DNA of 64,000 bases. It comes from Cystobasidiopsis lactophilus. Taxonomy: Eukaryota > Basidiomycota > Agaricostilbomycetes > Agaricostilbales > Chionosphaeraceae. Positions 9,517 through 21,233 of this stretch are shown in pieces. The number at the start of each line of letters is the position of its first letter. Position 1 is the first letter of the stretch. The notes beneath the pieces are model-generated. The model saw only the letters and a list, made by a program, of their open reading frames with translations, searched no databases and was not told the origin of the DNA. The position numbers and the translations under genes are program-made. The DNA is taken from assembly GCA_001599975.1 (NCBI GenBank), contig BCIO01000002.1, forward strand, positions 1,550,001-1,614,000. The letters run 5' to 3'.

Positions 9517-12188
9517 ATGGCGGGAAGTGAGAGGCCGGTGTCGCCTTCGGGACCAATTAGACAGCGAGTGACTTCAGCGTGCACGCGGTAAGGCCATGCT
9601 TGTTCGTCAGACTAACGTTGAGTCATTAAGTGAGCCTCCGGCAGGTGTACGCTGCGAAAGATCAAATGCAGCGGCACTCAACCGTGCGACGCCTGCGTTG
9701 CCGCGAAGCATCCGACCTGCCAGTACACCACTCCCAAGAAGCGCGGCCCTCCACCCAAAAAGTTCAGCCTGACCAGTGCCAGCCATGCGAATGGCAAAGG
9801 AGCGGCAGGCGTCCCTGAGGAAAAATCGCCTGGGACAGCCAACCTGGGGCTGGCCAGCGAGCTTTCGGTCGGACCGGCAAACCCAAACGCCCAAGCTACA
9901 ACGTCTCAAGTCACGCTCAACTCAGACCCCTTCGTGGTACCAGATGCTTCGGCTTGGGACCCTGCAGCAGTGCCCATGGATTGGATGTTCGGACCGCCAT
10001 TTGACCAACTGACCGCGCTACAGCCACCCCAGCCACCACCTGCTCCTCTGCCGCCAGTCGTACTTGATGAGCCACCTAGAGAACCGATCTCCAGCTCCCT
10101 TCCGAGCACCTTTGGAAACATGGTCGATCCTAACGAGGCAAGCCTGCTTCTCGTTCTCCGTGTAGCTGTCTCATTGAGCGCTGAAACGGCTGCCTCTTGA
10201 TGATAGGGCTTGGTCGACGAAAGTTTTCTGAGCCAGATGACCCGTAAACTTGTGCTGGACCCTCAGTTGAAACCGGCCGGCCTCGACTTTGACACGCATG
10301 TGCCTGCAAAGATCATCAATGACTTGTTCCAGCTATTTTGGGACTACATTCGTGAGTTTTCGCCTTTAGACCAAGAGCGTAGACAAAGAGGATCTAAATC
10401 GGGGTTCGGGTCCTTCGCAGAGCCTATCATGCCTTTGATCTACGCTCCAGAGCCAGCTCAGCGAACCCCCGAATACTACACTCAGTGGCCGGTTCTTTAC
10501 AATGCAATATGCGCGATCGTGGTTGGCATGTATACAATCGACGAAACAGCGGACGACAATCCCAACAAGCTCAGTTCCGCCGCTCTAGACACGTTCTTTC
10601 ACAATCGTGCAAGATACTATTTTATCGCAGCGTGCGGGGCTGCCTCAGTAGAAATGACCCAGGCTCTTTTGGTGCGTCTCCATCTTGGCGAAGCCAGACT
10701 GGAGCTGAACCCCGCTTGTAACAGCTAATGGCAATGCGTGAGCACGGCCACGGACGGGTTTCTCAGGGGTGGCAATACCTCGGGCTCGCCACTCGGCAAG
10801 CGCTTGATCTCGAGTGCGTGCGTTGGGTGACTGAGAGGACTCTACTAACAAGCCGCTGCCAGCTTGCACAAGTCTTTGCCACCAAGCACGACAACGGAAT
10901 CTCCGCAAGAATCAGCTATTCGCGAGAGCAGGCGGAGGGTCTTTTGGTCGTGCTACGTTCTGGACAAAGCGGTCTCTGTTATCGTGGGACGCCCTCACGC
11001 CCTGCGCCTAGATGACACGAACCAAGAGCTGCCTAGCCCTGTGGGCTTCGACGAAGTCAGTACGTGGAAGCTGGCGGCCATCGATCCCAACGTCAGTCAG
11101 TTTTATGCGCACCGACCTAAGAGTGCCATCACAAATATTGTCAACTTGGCCCGCCTATTTTGCATCCTCGAAAGTATTTTGTCAGAGGTTTATTCGGAAC
11201 GCGCCAAGCTGCGAATCAAGACTAGTCACGGAAAATCGGTTCTGTAGGTTGGGCAGTTGGTTGGAGAGGTTCCGACTGATTTCTTTGACAGGCAAACCAT
11301 TGCTTCGGAGCTTAGCATCTGGAGCCTTTCTTTACCGGCTTCGGTTGATTTACCTATGGCCGATGTCGATTGCCACCAGCTGCCTCATGTGTAAGCACTC
11401 ACGTCACTGAAGTTTGCCAGCTGCCCACTCACTGGCGCGGTGCAACGCAGTTACAATCTGCATTTGGTCCGTTCCTACTTCTTTTGGGCTAGGACTTACC
11501 TCAAAGGCAGCCACAGTGGTACTCAGCTTCGCTGATTCTTCTACATCGGCCCTTCGTCAATACAGCCATGGCAGGCGGAAGGAGCGTCCTCGAAGTCCGA
11601 GCCTCCCACACTGTCTGTACTGAAGCCGCCACGGGTATTATCGGTATCATGCGGCAATACCAAAGCAACTTTGGGCTGCGACGAATCTCGCTCAGTTCTA
11701 TCTAGTGGGTGAAGGCTCAGTTTTGGATCCATTGGTCAATCTCAATGGTCGTTTCCAGCGCCACCTTCCTTGCCGCCACTGTACACATTGCCAACTGTCG
11801 CGATTCCGATCCTGCGTTGGTCAAGGCATCACACAAGCGTGTTCAGGAGGTGAGGAGCCACAAGCTTTGCTCTTCTTTGCCTTCTCGCTTCAACCGCTTG
11901 CGGCAGTGCTTGCGTTACTTAGATGACATGTCGTCGACCTGGTCTGCTGCCGGATATCACAGGAACACGCTCCTCACTCTGTACGGGTTCGAGCGTTCGA
12001 GACCCGTGTCGCCCGTCAGCGGCTCGCGCACTGAAGCAGTGGACGATCTACACCTTCCTTCGGCTTTCGCTGCCAGCAACTTCAACTTATGGAGCAACCC
12101 GCCCTCTTCCATGAACGGTCCTGAATGGCAACACTTCCTCGATGCCTATTCAGCGCAGTTGCCACCTGGAACAGATGGCGCTGCTTAA
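9517..12188 (+). CDS. Zn2Cys6 fungal transcription factor
   Basis: Exon 1 (9517-9587) and exon 2 (from 9645) join to give a Zn(II)2Cys6 cluster: ACTRCTLRKIKCSG, then CDAC and a final C before QYTTPKKRGPPPKK. A Pro-rich linker follows. The fungal-specific transcription factor homology region comes next, with FWDYI, ARYYFIAACGAASVEMTQ, GWQYLGLATRQALDL and ESRRRVFWSCYVLDK, which is the usual RRxxW core. Several short introns interrupt it. The C-terminal exon ends YSAQLPPGTDGAA. Nuclear DNA-binding regulator by family; target pathway unknown. A short frame LYGDDPFNQLSVTG near 12336-12380 could be a spliced C-terminal extension, but I did not include it. Confidence 0.85.
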
Positions 12189-13047
12189 CTTGTCGGCGGG
12201 AGATTTTGCGGGGACCAGTCTTGTTTAATGATTACTGTTACTACGCGCGGCATTGCGTCCAATCTGGCCACCACAAGGCACCTTCTCCAGAACCCCACGT
12301 CTACATCGGGCCGTCGCGCTTCCGCTCACTCCATTAGCTCTGTACGGAGACGATCCCTTCAATCAGCTCTCGGTGACTGGTTAGACGCTCTAAGTGACCA
12401 GGTTCTGCAAGCAAGCCCGCGCAAGCCGTTTCGAGCGACAGTGTCGTGCTTTAACAGGCCGCCGCGATGCTCGACTGCTGGATCTTCTTGCTTCGCAGTG
12501 CGACTTCTTCGAGCTTCAGATACTTCATCCCTGTTTCTCTCGCGTGAGATCTCGATTGAAAGATAATAGGCTCCAAGGCCTCGCAAGTACTCTCGCAGCG
12601 GTGGCGTTGGCGGGGCGCCCACAGCAAACCGCCTCTATCTTTGGGAATGGTAACCTATGCCTTCTAGCCATCAATCCGGAAGTTGTATGCAGTGCCCTTT
12701 GTCGGACAGCCTGTCGGACAGCCGCGCAAGTCTTGACATTGCCATTTCCCAGCCGCACGTCAAACTGGTGAAACCTTCCTCCCTGACCGTCAGCCTTGAT
12801 ACTCTACAGCCCCATTGTAAGGTTTTGCAGCCTCTTTTAAAGACCTCACCAGCGCCTTTGGACGGGCGTCACAAACAAGTCCGAGGCAGTGCGCGTCTCA
12901 CGCAGGGCTGAGAGGCACAGCCGAGCACAGAGAAAACCCTGGGAAACCGTCTCTTGGCCCTCGAAAACCACTTCTACAGCAAACAAGTTACCTACAACAG
13001 TCGCTCGTCTGATCCATCCGGACTTTCATTGCCCGCCAATCGACAAG
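12189..13047. other. Intergenic region, no gene recognised
   Basis: About 860 bases between two genes on the same strand. Short open frames are present on both strands but show no family motif, no convincing splice structure and no good start. A short repeat of GTCGGACAGCC occurs near 12703-12723. It probably holds the TF 3' end and the promoter of the next gene. Confidence 0.4.
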
Positions 13048-13793
13048 ATGTCGTCTGGACTGTCTGCCTCGCGTTCCACCGCTGCCTTGTTCGCGGCAAC
13101 CACTTCGTCTGTTGCTCCTACTCTTCCAGCGAGAGTTCTCCCACCTCCGGCGCTTGCGGTCCCCGCCCGACCAGCGCTCGTCTCCTCTGCTCCGATGTTT
13201 CCCTACCCAATGCCGATGCCCATGATGGGCGGATACGCCTATCCCGGAATGCTCCCAGGAGCCATGATGCCGCCGTATGGAGGCATGCTCCCACCAATGA
13301 TGCCACCTGTCGTTATGGCCCCGCCAGCTGTAGTCGCGCCACCTGCGCCCGCTGCACCCGCCAAGGCCGACGACAAAGCTGCACCCGCGGCTGCCCCAGC
13401 GGCTGCTGCTCCAGCGGGGTACCCTTACGTGGCGATGCCGGCGTGGCCGGGGCTTGAGCCACCCAAGCCTATCGGTGAGCACCCTTTCTATCCCACGCTT
13501 GATTTCCTCTGCTTACCCCGGATGCAGAGATCCCTAAGCAACACACAAACTCAACCGCCGGCCAAAATCTTCCACCTCCCGCGCAGCCGGTAGTCCCAGG
13601 AGAGAAAGCACAGCCTCAAAGTGCCGTGCGTCCGTTCGTCTGACCGTCATTAGCTCAAGGTCTGATCAATGTCCTCGTCCAGCCTGGCACGCAGCCCGGT
13701 ACCGCAGACCCTGGAATCGCGCCTTCCAAGACTGTGTTCTTGCCGTCGCATCCGCACCTTACCTCTTACAGCTACCCAGCTGGCGGGCCCTGA
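13048..13793 (+). CDS. Hypothetical Pro/Ala/Met-rich protein
   Basis: Three exons join cleanly. Exon 1 starts MSSGLSASRSTAALFAATTS and carries a low-complexity core of MPMPMMGGYAYPGM-type repeats and Ala/Pro runs. The donor CCTATCG/GTGAGC joins EIPKQHTNSTAGQ; the second intron (GTGCCG to ATTAG, exon 3 from 13654) joins TQGLINVLVQPGTQPG, and the protein ends SYSYPAGGP. The open frame across both junctions supports the model. Composition suggests a disordered protein that might form assemblies or bind RNA, but no family is recognised and no function is claimed. Confidence 0.6.
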
Positions 13794-13928
13794 TCGTCTA
13801 CCTTACTCAGCTGTCGGGCCGGTGGCGTGAAATGCTTTGGGGTGTGCTATTAGACAAATCTATTCCAGTGTTCAACCGCGTGTAAAGAAAAATTCCCTTG
13901 GGCATTTTCGGCCTCTTTGTGAAGTCAT

Positions 13929-15814
13929 TTATTTGAGGCCTGCCTTCTCGACGGCGGCGTGTGCAGCTATGGCCGATCGACTTGTCAGAGCACGATCAGA
14001 GGACGGGTGGCCAGGAACAAACCTTCATCTAGCTCGTCAAACGCAAAAATTTCCATGCCGGAATTGTTGATAAGCCTGCGTGTGGTTCTTGAGTCAAGGC
14101 AAATAGGTCCACAAAGGAAAAACACACTTCTTGCCCTCCTCAACCTTGGTGCCTTGGAGGCGTACAACCAACGGAATTTCCAAAGCCAACTCCTTCGTGG
14201 CTTGGATGATGCCCCTGCAAAAGCCGCGTCAATCCGGAGTCGCAGACACAAAAGTGCAGATACACACTCTGCAACGATATCGCATCGCATGCTGAGGTGC
14301 GTGGTAAGCCAAGGACATTGGGAAGGGGTTCGAGGATAATTCTTACATGCCACCAAAAATCTGCACAGCGGTTGAAAGAATCAGCTATCGAGCGCCAACG
14401 CAGCCAAAAGGGGATTGACACTGACGTTGACGAAGATGGACTTAACGCTCTTGTCGCGGAGCAGGATTTCAAATGCCTTCTTGACCGCCTCGGTGGTGGC
14501 GCCGCCGCCGATGTCGCAAAAGTTGGCCGGCGAGCCGCCGTTGAGCTTGAGAACGTCCATGGTGGCCATGGCCAAGCCAGCGCCGTTGACCAGGCAGCCG
14601 ATGTTGCCCTCGAGCTTGATGAAGTTCAGGCCGTATTGGGCCGCCTCAACCTCGGAAGCGTTCTCTTGCGAAGGATCCCGGAGCTTGAAGACGGCCTCTT
14701 GGCGGAACTCGGCGTTCTCGTCAAAGCCCAGTTTTGCGTCCATGCTGAAAACGCCACTTCGGTATGAGAAAAGTTCGTGCCAATTCGAGGACCGGGTAAA
14801 CACACCACAACACCTCGCCATCCTCGGATTCTGCGAGCGGGTTGATCTCAATTTGGGTGGCATCCTTGTCCTTGAAGAGCTTGTAAAGCTTTTGAAAGGT
14901 CTCAGCCGCTTGCTGTTCGGCTTTCGGGGAAGAGAAGCCGAGCTGCTTGGCCACCGCCAGTGCCCTGTTTCGCGGTCAGTTTGATGCAGAGACTTCGCGC
15001 GTAAGTGCCTACTCTTCAGTGCTAAGGCCCTTTTCGAAGTCTGCTGGACGCATGAGTTCTCGATCACCGTGAGGGGACAGGCAAATGACGACGCACTGAT
15101 TGGGGTTGTGATAATGGCTGCCGGGTCGTCCTTTGCGACCTCCTCGATGTTCATACCACCCTTTGAGGAGGTGACAAGTGCGGGGCCATTGGAGCTGCGG
15201 TCGTTGAGGATGGCAGCGTAGTACTCCTTCTTGGGCGGGCGGCGTTGAGCCAGCATGACCTATTGAAGTTCGTGCGGTGAGCGGGTGCCAGGCGTCGATT
15301 GAAGATAGCAGGAACGTACAGCATTGCATATGCGGCCGGCAGAACCAGTCTGCTTGGTGATCAAGTTGTTGCCCAACATCTGCTGTGCAAAGTCCTTTGC
15401 CTGCTCTGGACTGTCGACCATCTGGACACCGCCCTTAAGGCCTGAATCGAAGTGGCCTTTGCCACGGCCGCCAGCGAGCACCTGGGCCTTGATGACCTGC
15501 TTGGGGCTGGGAAAGGATTGGGACGCTTTCAAGGCCTCTTCGGGCGAGAAGGCGGCCTTGAAGGGCGGGACGGCGACGCCGTATTGCTGGAGCAAGTCCA
15601 TCGACAGGTACTCATGAACTGTTGCTCGATAGGCCGATGAGAGCGTGTTCAAAGCGAGCAAACTCGAGCAAACAAACTGGACATGTTTCGGACTTGTTGC
15701 CCTGTTCGCTTCAAGGCGCGCTGCTCCCAGTTGCGCTCAGGCTACGGATCCAGCGTCTTTGCAATCCAGTCGTTGACTCACTGGGCGCTGGCGCTTCAAC
15801 GAGTTGGACAACAT
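13929..15814 (-). CDS. LSC2: Succinate-CoA ligase beta subunit, mitochondrial
   Basis: This encodes the beta subunit of succinyl-CoA synthetase of the TCA cycle in the mitochondrial matrix. The ATP-grasp part is clear: [33 protein letters not shown] and [15 protein letters not shown], then EINPLAES (metal and nucleotide site), [25 protein letters not shown], and the [14 protein letters not shown] block. Near the end, [14 protein letters not shown] is followed by an intron (GTTTGT to CATAG) and the last exon [12 protein letters not shown], which stops at 13929. The N-terminal presequence is spread over one or two small exons; ATG 15814 ([11 protein letters not shown]) is likely but uncertain. 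Only about 65 bases separate it from LCP5. Confidence 0.88.
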
Positions 15815-15881
15815 GGCTGGTGGCTTCGAAAAGTGTTGCACGGAGTTCACGCAGCGTCATTATTCTTCCGACCACAGATGG

Positions 15882-17045
15882 TCACCCTCTGCGCTTCTTC
15901 TCCTTGCGCAAGTTGACCTCAAACTTGCCCTTCTTCGGCCTGCTCCGCTTTTCGCCCGCCCCGGAAGCCTCGACGTCGTTCCTCGTCCGCTTGATGCCTC
16001 GCAACGCCTCAAACTCGCGGCCGCCCACGTTGCCCAATGCGCCACTCCTCTTCTGCCCACTGCGTTCGATCGCTCCCAGCAGCTCGTCGAACTCGCCCTC
16101 GAAGCCAGCGTGCGCCGTTCGACCACGGCGGCCAGCCCTGATCTCCGATGCCCCGCCGCCCAAGCCGACTTCTGCCTCTTCTTGCCTCCGCTGCCGCGCA
16201 TCCTTCTTGGACATGGGCAAACGCGTGAAGTTTTCTTCTTCGTAGTCGTCGATCTCTTTCAGCTTGCGCGCCGTCTTGTTCGAGGCGTTCTTGGCCACCG
16301 ACATGCCAGTGACGCCTGACCCGGACAAAATTTCGTGATAAGCCAACGCACGGTAGAGCCAGCAGGAAGAACGAGAACTGACCTTCAGAGTAAGGAGTCT
16401 TGTCAGTGATGGCCGAAGCCAGTTCCGTGAGCAACGCTGAGGTCGCCGGTGGCGGCCGCTTGCTCTTCGGGCGGTTGTCGTCCGTGTAGGGCACAGGTGC
16501 CAATCTTGGGGGACGGTAGATGCCATCGGAGGACTTGGAGGGTCCAGCCTCGTTCTCGTCCTCGGAGTCAGAGTCCCGGCGGTCCACTCGGCTTGACATA
16601 AGGGCTTCGGGGTTGGGTCGAAACGAAAGAGGGTCTGGTTTCGTCCATTGAGCTTCGGACGTCCCGTAATTATTTGCGAGAAGAACCATTCACCATTGGC
16701 TATATCTTCATCAGCAGCTGCATCCTGCAATTCGGCGCCACCGGACTTGGCGAGCAATTTTTCCACTTGGTACTTGAGCTTGCTTTGGAGGGGCCGGATC
16801 TTTTCCAACACCAAGCGGCCCTTGACCAGCTCTTCCACAACGTCCTCGTGGTCTTTCAAGGATTCGCCAGAGGCCTTGATGAGCAAGACCAGGGCCAAAT
16901 GCTGGAGATACGAAAGCAAAGTGTCGTTTTTCACGCCGAGCAATGAGATGCCAGAAGCATAAGAGAGCTCGTCGGTAGCGGCCAGATTGGTTGTCAGTTT
17001 GTCAGCTAGGTCTTGGACCGGTTCAATATGGGGCCGCAAAGACAT
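15882..17045 (-). CDS. LCP5: Lcp5/neuroguidin, U3 snoRNP-associated protein
   Basis: The product belongs to the Sas10/Utp3/Lcp5 family (neuroguidin in animals), which acts in the small-subunit processome for 18S rRNA maturation. It starts MSLRPHIEPVQDLADKL; the Sas10 domain reads GISLLGVKNDTLLSYLQ to LEKIRPLQSKLKYQ. After an intron (from donor AATG/GTGAATG) it continues AQWTKPDPLSFRPNPEALM, a strongly conserved block, then YRPPRLAPVPY. A further intron leads to the C-terminal basic part with YEEENFTRLPMSKKD and a Lys/Arg-rich end. A PACE-like motif (17094-17104) lies about 50 bases upstream. Together with BFR2 this is the second processome gene in the window. Confidence 0.88.
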   Translation of the reverse strand: MSLRPHIEPVQDLADKLTTNLAATDELSYASGISLLGVKNDTLLSYLQHLALVLLIKASGESLKDHEDVVEELVKGRLVLEKIRPLQSKLKYQVEKLLAKSGGAELQDAAADEDIANGEWFFSQIITGRPKLNGRNQTLFRFDPTPKPLCQAEWTAGTLTPRTRTRLDPPSPPMASTVPQDWHLCPTRTTTARRASGRHRRPQRCSRNWLRPSLTRLLTLKVSSRSSCWLYRALAYHEILSGSGVTGMSVAKNASNKTARKLKEIDDYEEENFTRLPMSKKDARQRRQEEAEVGLGGGASEIRAGRRGRTAHAGFEGEFDELLGAIERSGQKRSGALGNVGGREFEALRGIKRTRNDVEASGAGEKRSRPKKGKFEVNLRKEKKRRG

Positions 17046-17192
17046 CTTTCGTCGTCTGGGGCATCTGTCTGCGCTGGCGAAATCTGCAGCGACGGTGGCA
17101 AAAGTATGGTTCTTCGCGGCTCGCATTTTCCGAGGGTATTCTACGTCACAAGATAAGCTTGAGTTCTACGGCTGGCAGTCCCGCCATCGCTG

Positions 17193-18422
17193 TTATGGCG
17201 CCGCCCATTGAACGAGAGTTTGGCGAGGATCGCCTGGTGGTCGAGCGATCGACATGCGAGAGACTCCAGGCGGGCCAGCCACAGTCGACCACAAGTAATG
17301 AACCGTATGCAACTGAAGCTGCCCCAACTCTTGAAAGGTCGCGTATACTTGTTCTCCCTCTTCGCGCTCGGTAGCTTTTGATCGCTTTCCACAGTGGAGA
17401 ATTCTGATGACGAGCTTTGTAACGGAGGATGGGACTGGGTGCAAGAAGTCGGCCGGGTGAACAACCTGTCGGAAGCGCTTTCGAGCAAAGAAGCTCAACC
17501 TTTGGAGCTGATGGCAGGGCGAGAGGTCGAGGGCCTTGATGTCCCAACTCTCGAAACCAAAGAAACCATAGGCATTGAATCCCGCTGGCTCGAATCCCAC
17601 CGTGAGACTTTCGAGCGAGGCGCCAACAGTGTCAACCACAGACTGGAGGTCGAAAAAATCCAGCGTCACATTCAAATGCCGTAAGGTTTTCGCAAAAATA
17701 GGGCTCGTCAAGAAGCTGTCAATAACCATTTTGTCGAAGTGCCGGACTGTGAGGTCGGTAAAGGACGCTGGAGGGTCGAAGATGGGAAGGTGTCTGTGGT
17801 CTGGCCCAAATGAGGCGTACTCGATCTTGACCGCACGCAAGCAGGGGCAACGCGCCAGTAAGGCAATGCATCGAGGAGCGAAGAAGGATGTTTCGCGATC
17901 GCCTCGAAAGGTGACGGTCTGGAGTTTGGCCGTAGGGAGGATCTGCGCGATAGGTTAATGGCTTGAGCTGGCCTGCTGAGGGCCGGCCGGTAGATGGACG
18001 CTCACCTCGCACCACGCGCATACAGCTTCGTAGTCAAACCCCTCCACCACAATGCTCTCAACATTCCAACACTTTGCCGCCACCTTTCCTCGCCTCGCCG
18101 GCATCTTCCGGCCATCGACTACAAGGTTCTTCACCAGCAAAGCGGGATTCCAATCTTCGGCTTCCTTCATCGTGCGCCGGAGCTTGAGGGCCTGAGCGTT
18201 GCTCTTCAGTCGAATGGTGCGGTAAAGCTGTTTGCGAAGGTCGGCCAGTAAAGCTCTTGACAAAAGGGCGTCGAAGCAGGCTTTTGCATCAGAGTCATCC
18301 ACTACCGCAATCACACGAAGCCACAATTCAACGGGCAGCTCGCGGAGACCAGCCCTTGGCGGAGCTGGGCTTGGGCCGTCATCGATTTTGAGGAGAGCGA
18401 GTTGAGAGCTTGGAGCGGCCAT
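17193..18422 (-). CDS. F-box-like protein (fungal expansion family)
   Basis: The protein starts MAAPSSQLALLKIDDG and has an F-box-like segment LRELPVELWLRVIAVVDDS near residue 25. Beyond the intron with donor GTGAGC near 18006, leucine-rich segments follow (FTDLTVRHFDKMVIDSFL, LRHLNVTLDFFDLQS), ending LVQWAAP at 17193. F-box proteins usually deliver substrates to SCF ubiquitin ligases in the cytosol or nucleus; the substrate cannot be read. A second protein of similar build lies at 36667-37947. The F-box is weak, so the family call rests on the pattern of the N-terminal motif plus LRR-like repeats. Confidence 0.6.
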
Positions 18423-18761
18423 TCATCAAATGACGGCACGCTTCTTCTGGTCTGGTCTCTTCTGACGCAATTATCCAGTACCAGAGCGTAGATCCGCCCC
18501 AAGCTTGTCGCTAATTGGGAAAGAGAGGTCGCCCCGAAACGCTGCTGGTGGCGGCGAGCTGTCGACTCTGAGATTTGTGGTGGCTCTGATCAACAGCGTC
18601 GGCTCGTGAGCCAAGAAGCCTTCATTTTCACAGTGTCCTGTATCCCGGAGCCTATCCGCCGTCAAATGAAGGCATTTACGTGGGACAAACTGCTGTGATT
18701 TGGCATGTCGTCCCATAGAAATCAACCTTTTACACCACTGCATACATACATCGTTGGTCTA
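18423..18761. other. Intergenic region, promoter of the F-box-like gene
   Basis: About 340 bases between the PhyH stop and the F-box-like start, both genes on the minus strand. No gene, repeat or clear motif was seen. Confidence 0.4.
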
Positions 18762-20077
18762 CTATGCCGAAAGAACAAGCTTTCCGAAAGATGATTCGAT
18801 GGGATGGCCATTCTCGACTGTTTTCGAAAGATTAGCTCAAACAGGCTGGCCAGTGACTTCAAACGGAGACACTTGCCGATGCCAGCACCCGTGTGGCTTG
18901 CTTTCCAGCCAATTCGCTCCAAGACAGGAAGCGGCAGGGTGCGTTGTACCTGGATACGGACAATGAGCAGCGTGCAATCCGCCCTAACCAGAAGGGCTCA
19001 CCTCAATCGGCGTGCTGATGAGAATGTTGTCTTCTTGTCTGACATAGTCTCGGCAGGCGAAGACGGCGAAAAGGTCTCGGATGGAATCCGGGGCGCCCTC
19101 CTCGCAAGTGTTGGCGCCAGCGCCATGCAGCGTGCTGCCAAGGAAGAAGCAGGCCGAGCCCTTCTCCATCTCTGCGTTGACCGCTTCTTCATCTTTTGCA
19201 AGGCGTTGCAGAGGCCAGAGATGGGAACCAGGAACTGAGAGCCGAAGATCAGAAGGTGTCGGCCGATATAACAGCTTGGACGACCCACCGACTCTAGTCG
19301 CACCGTTGGCGGTTGTCACCTTTGAGCCAGCGATCATGCAGCCGACCATAGATGTCTTGTAGGAGTCGCCAGGTTGGGGCCACCCGTGCATGGTCTGGTC
19401 CCGGTGAAGGCCTTGGTTGGGCGCTCCAGGGTGTACGTGGAATGACATAGCAATGTTGAGCTGGTAGCTGGACTTGTTCCAGATCAGGTTGTTGCCAGCA
19501 TATGTGGGAAATTCGTCTGCCAGCAGACCCTCCATCAAGCCTAGTGCGCTGAAGTCTCAGCCACAACACCCCAAGATGGTCCGAGAGAGGAGCGCACCGT
19601 GCCAGACGGGATGCATCATCACCTTGCTAGTGGGTACTGGGCACTTCCCTAGCAATCCGTGCACTCGCTGCGTGCGGCCGACCGAGTGCTCATATCCCTG
19701 TTTACGTTGTTCAGTTGAAGTACCACTCGCGGGAGATTGGGAGCTCACTTGAGGCGCGAAACTACAACAAAGAGAACGTTATCTGAGCGCTGTCACTCGG
19801 GTCTTGAATGAGCAAGAGCAATTACTCGTCCGTGTAGCCACCCTGCGGAGCATCGATAGGAATGGCATCCTTGTACGGGCGGACGGCGTCGTTGAACCCA
19901 TCAACTTCTTCAGGCGTCATGAAGTCCTTGACGACTGCACACACAGCGTCCAAGGTCAACGTCGATCAACCAAAAATGCACAAGCGACGCGGAGAGCGCA
20001 CTGATTCCGCCGTCCCGGCGAGCAATCTTGACCATTTCCGCGACGGGCATGTCCACAGGCACAGTTTGGAGAACCAT
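18762..20077 (-). CDS. Phytanoyl-CoA dioxygenase (PhyH) family protein
   Basis: This is a Fe(II)/2-oxoglutarate oxygenase of the PhyH family. It starts MVLQTVPVDMPVAEMVKIAR and continues over about eight short exons. The HxD iron pair is in GLHRDQTMH, and the third ligand is the histidine of LHGAGANT. Conserved TTANGATR is joined by splicing to VPGSHLWP, and DLFAVFACRDYVRQEDN follows. The last exons give LPLPVLERIGWKASHTGAGIG and ENGHPIES before a stop at 18762. Reading the terminal exons this way restores the usual family C-terminus. Substrate is unknown; such fungal proteins hydroxylate small metabolites. Confidence 0.82.
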
Positions 20078-20410
20078 TTTGAAAGGCAGTTGGTCGAGGC
20101 AGAGCAAGAGACGGAGGCGCCAATAATCAATTTACGAGCAGAGCCGCGCATCGGCGCTTTCGAAGCGGCAACCCTGAACCCTGAACCGATAAGCATTTCA
20201 CGCACATTTCACGCAAGTTGAGGGTGTGGCGAATTCATCCGAGGTGGTGGCGAAGGGTAAAGGGGCAAAAGGGAAAGCTTGACGCGCATTGCATTCGAGT
20301 GTCCTGCTCCACGCGTGTGGGCCGTCACGCTCCACGTATATGGTGTCTCCCCCCGGGAAAAGCACATCCTCTCTTGATCAGAGTGCGAAGGTGCCAGCCC
20401 AGTTGGGGGT
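20078..20410. other. Intergenic region between PhyH start and RPS31 stop
   Basis: About 330 bases holding the PhyH promoter. In PhyH orientation it has CCTTCGCCACC (reverse of GGTGGCGAAGG near 20243-20253), a variant of the recurring upstream motif. No gene is seen. Confidence 0.4.
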
Positions 20411-21233
20411 TTACGAGAGCATGTAGGTCAAGCCGCACTGTGAAACCCTTGGTCAAAACTCTTCATCGGGGATCCGAAGTAGTCGAAACTCACCTTGCCG
20501 CAGTACTGCCTGTCAGCGTGGGAAGCCATGAAGACACCTGGAAGCGCAGCATGAGAAAAGGAAGCCGAAGGCCAAGGGTGAAAGAGCGCTCACCAGCGCC
20601 GCAGGTCTCGGCGGGGCATTCACGACGGAGGCGCTTGATCTTGCCGTCCGAGTCGACGCGGTAGTACTTGAGGATGGCAAGCTTGACGAGCTTTCGCTTG
20701 TGCTTGATCTTCTTGGGGGTGCTGTGAATTGAAAGCGTCTCCCACATCAGACGAGGAGACCTGAAGCGATGGCCCAAACCACTCACGTGTAAGTCTTCTT
20801 CTTTCGCTTCTTAGCACCACCGGCCAAGCTCATCACCAAGTGGATAGCTATTAAGAAGGTTCAATCAGAAAAGTCCGAGCGCCTGCGAAAACCGTTCGAA
20901 CGCACTGGCTTCCTTCTGGATGTCATAGTCGCCCAAGGTCAAGGCGTCATCCAGCTGCTTGCCGGCGAAGATCAAACGCTCTGTGTTGCCACCACCAACC
21001 CGAAAATTTTAGTCATGCTCCTTTTGAGGGGCGCTTCTCGAAAAAGCGTACGCTGGTTGGCAGGGATGCCTCTGCGATTTTTCTAGGTAAGAAGACGCCT
21101 TGGACAGCATGAAAGAGGATCAGACGCACTCCCTGGCAGAGATCTGGGCCTTGACATTGGCCACAGACTCGACGGACTGGGTGTTGAGGGTGAGGGTCTT
21201 GCCGCTCAGCGAGTTGACGAAGATTTGCATCAT
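20411..21233 (-). CDS. RPS31: Ubiquitin-like/40S ribosomal protein S27a fusion
   Basis: Six exons encode a 76-residue ubiquitin-like domain fused to ribosomal protein eS31 (S27a). The ribosomal part is normal: [39 protein letters not shown], the C4 zinc cluster and a C-terminus CGLTYMLS. The ubiquitin part starts [15 protein letters not shown] and ends HLVMSLAGG. It is exactly 76 long but far from canonical: K6N, K29Q, K33R, R54L, R72S and R74A, while K11, K27, K48, K63, the LIFAGKQL core and the terminal GG remain. ATG is doubled (21233 and 21230). The gene is divergent from RPL37, with about 300 bases between the starts. Confidence 0.92.

Noticed and set aside
12336-12380. Extra C-terminal exon LYGDDPFNQLSVTG for the Zn2Cys6 factor
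   Set aside because: It would need an intron of about 180 bases, much longer than the others, and no clear donor was found.
14415-14984. Plus-strand 189-codon open frame
   Set aside because: It is antisense to the LSC2 exons, whose family motifs are clear on the minus strand.
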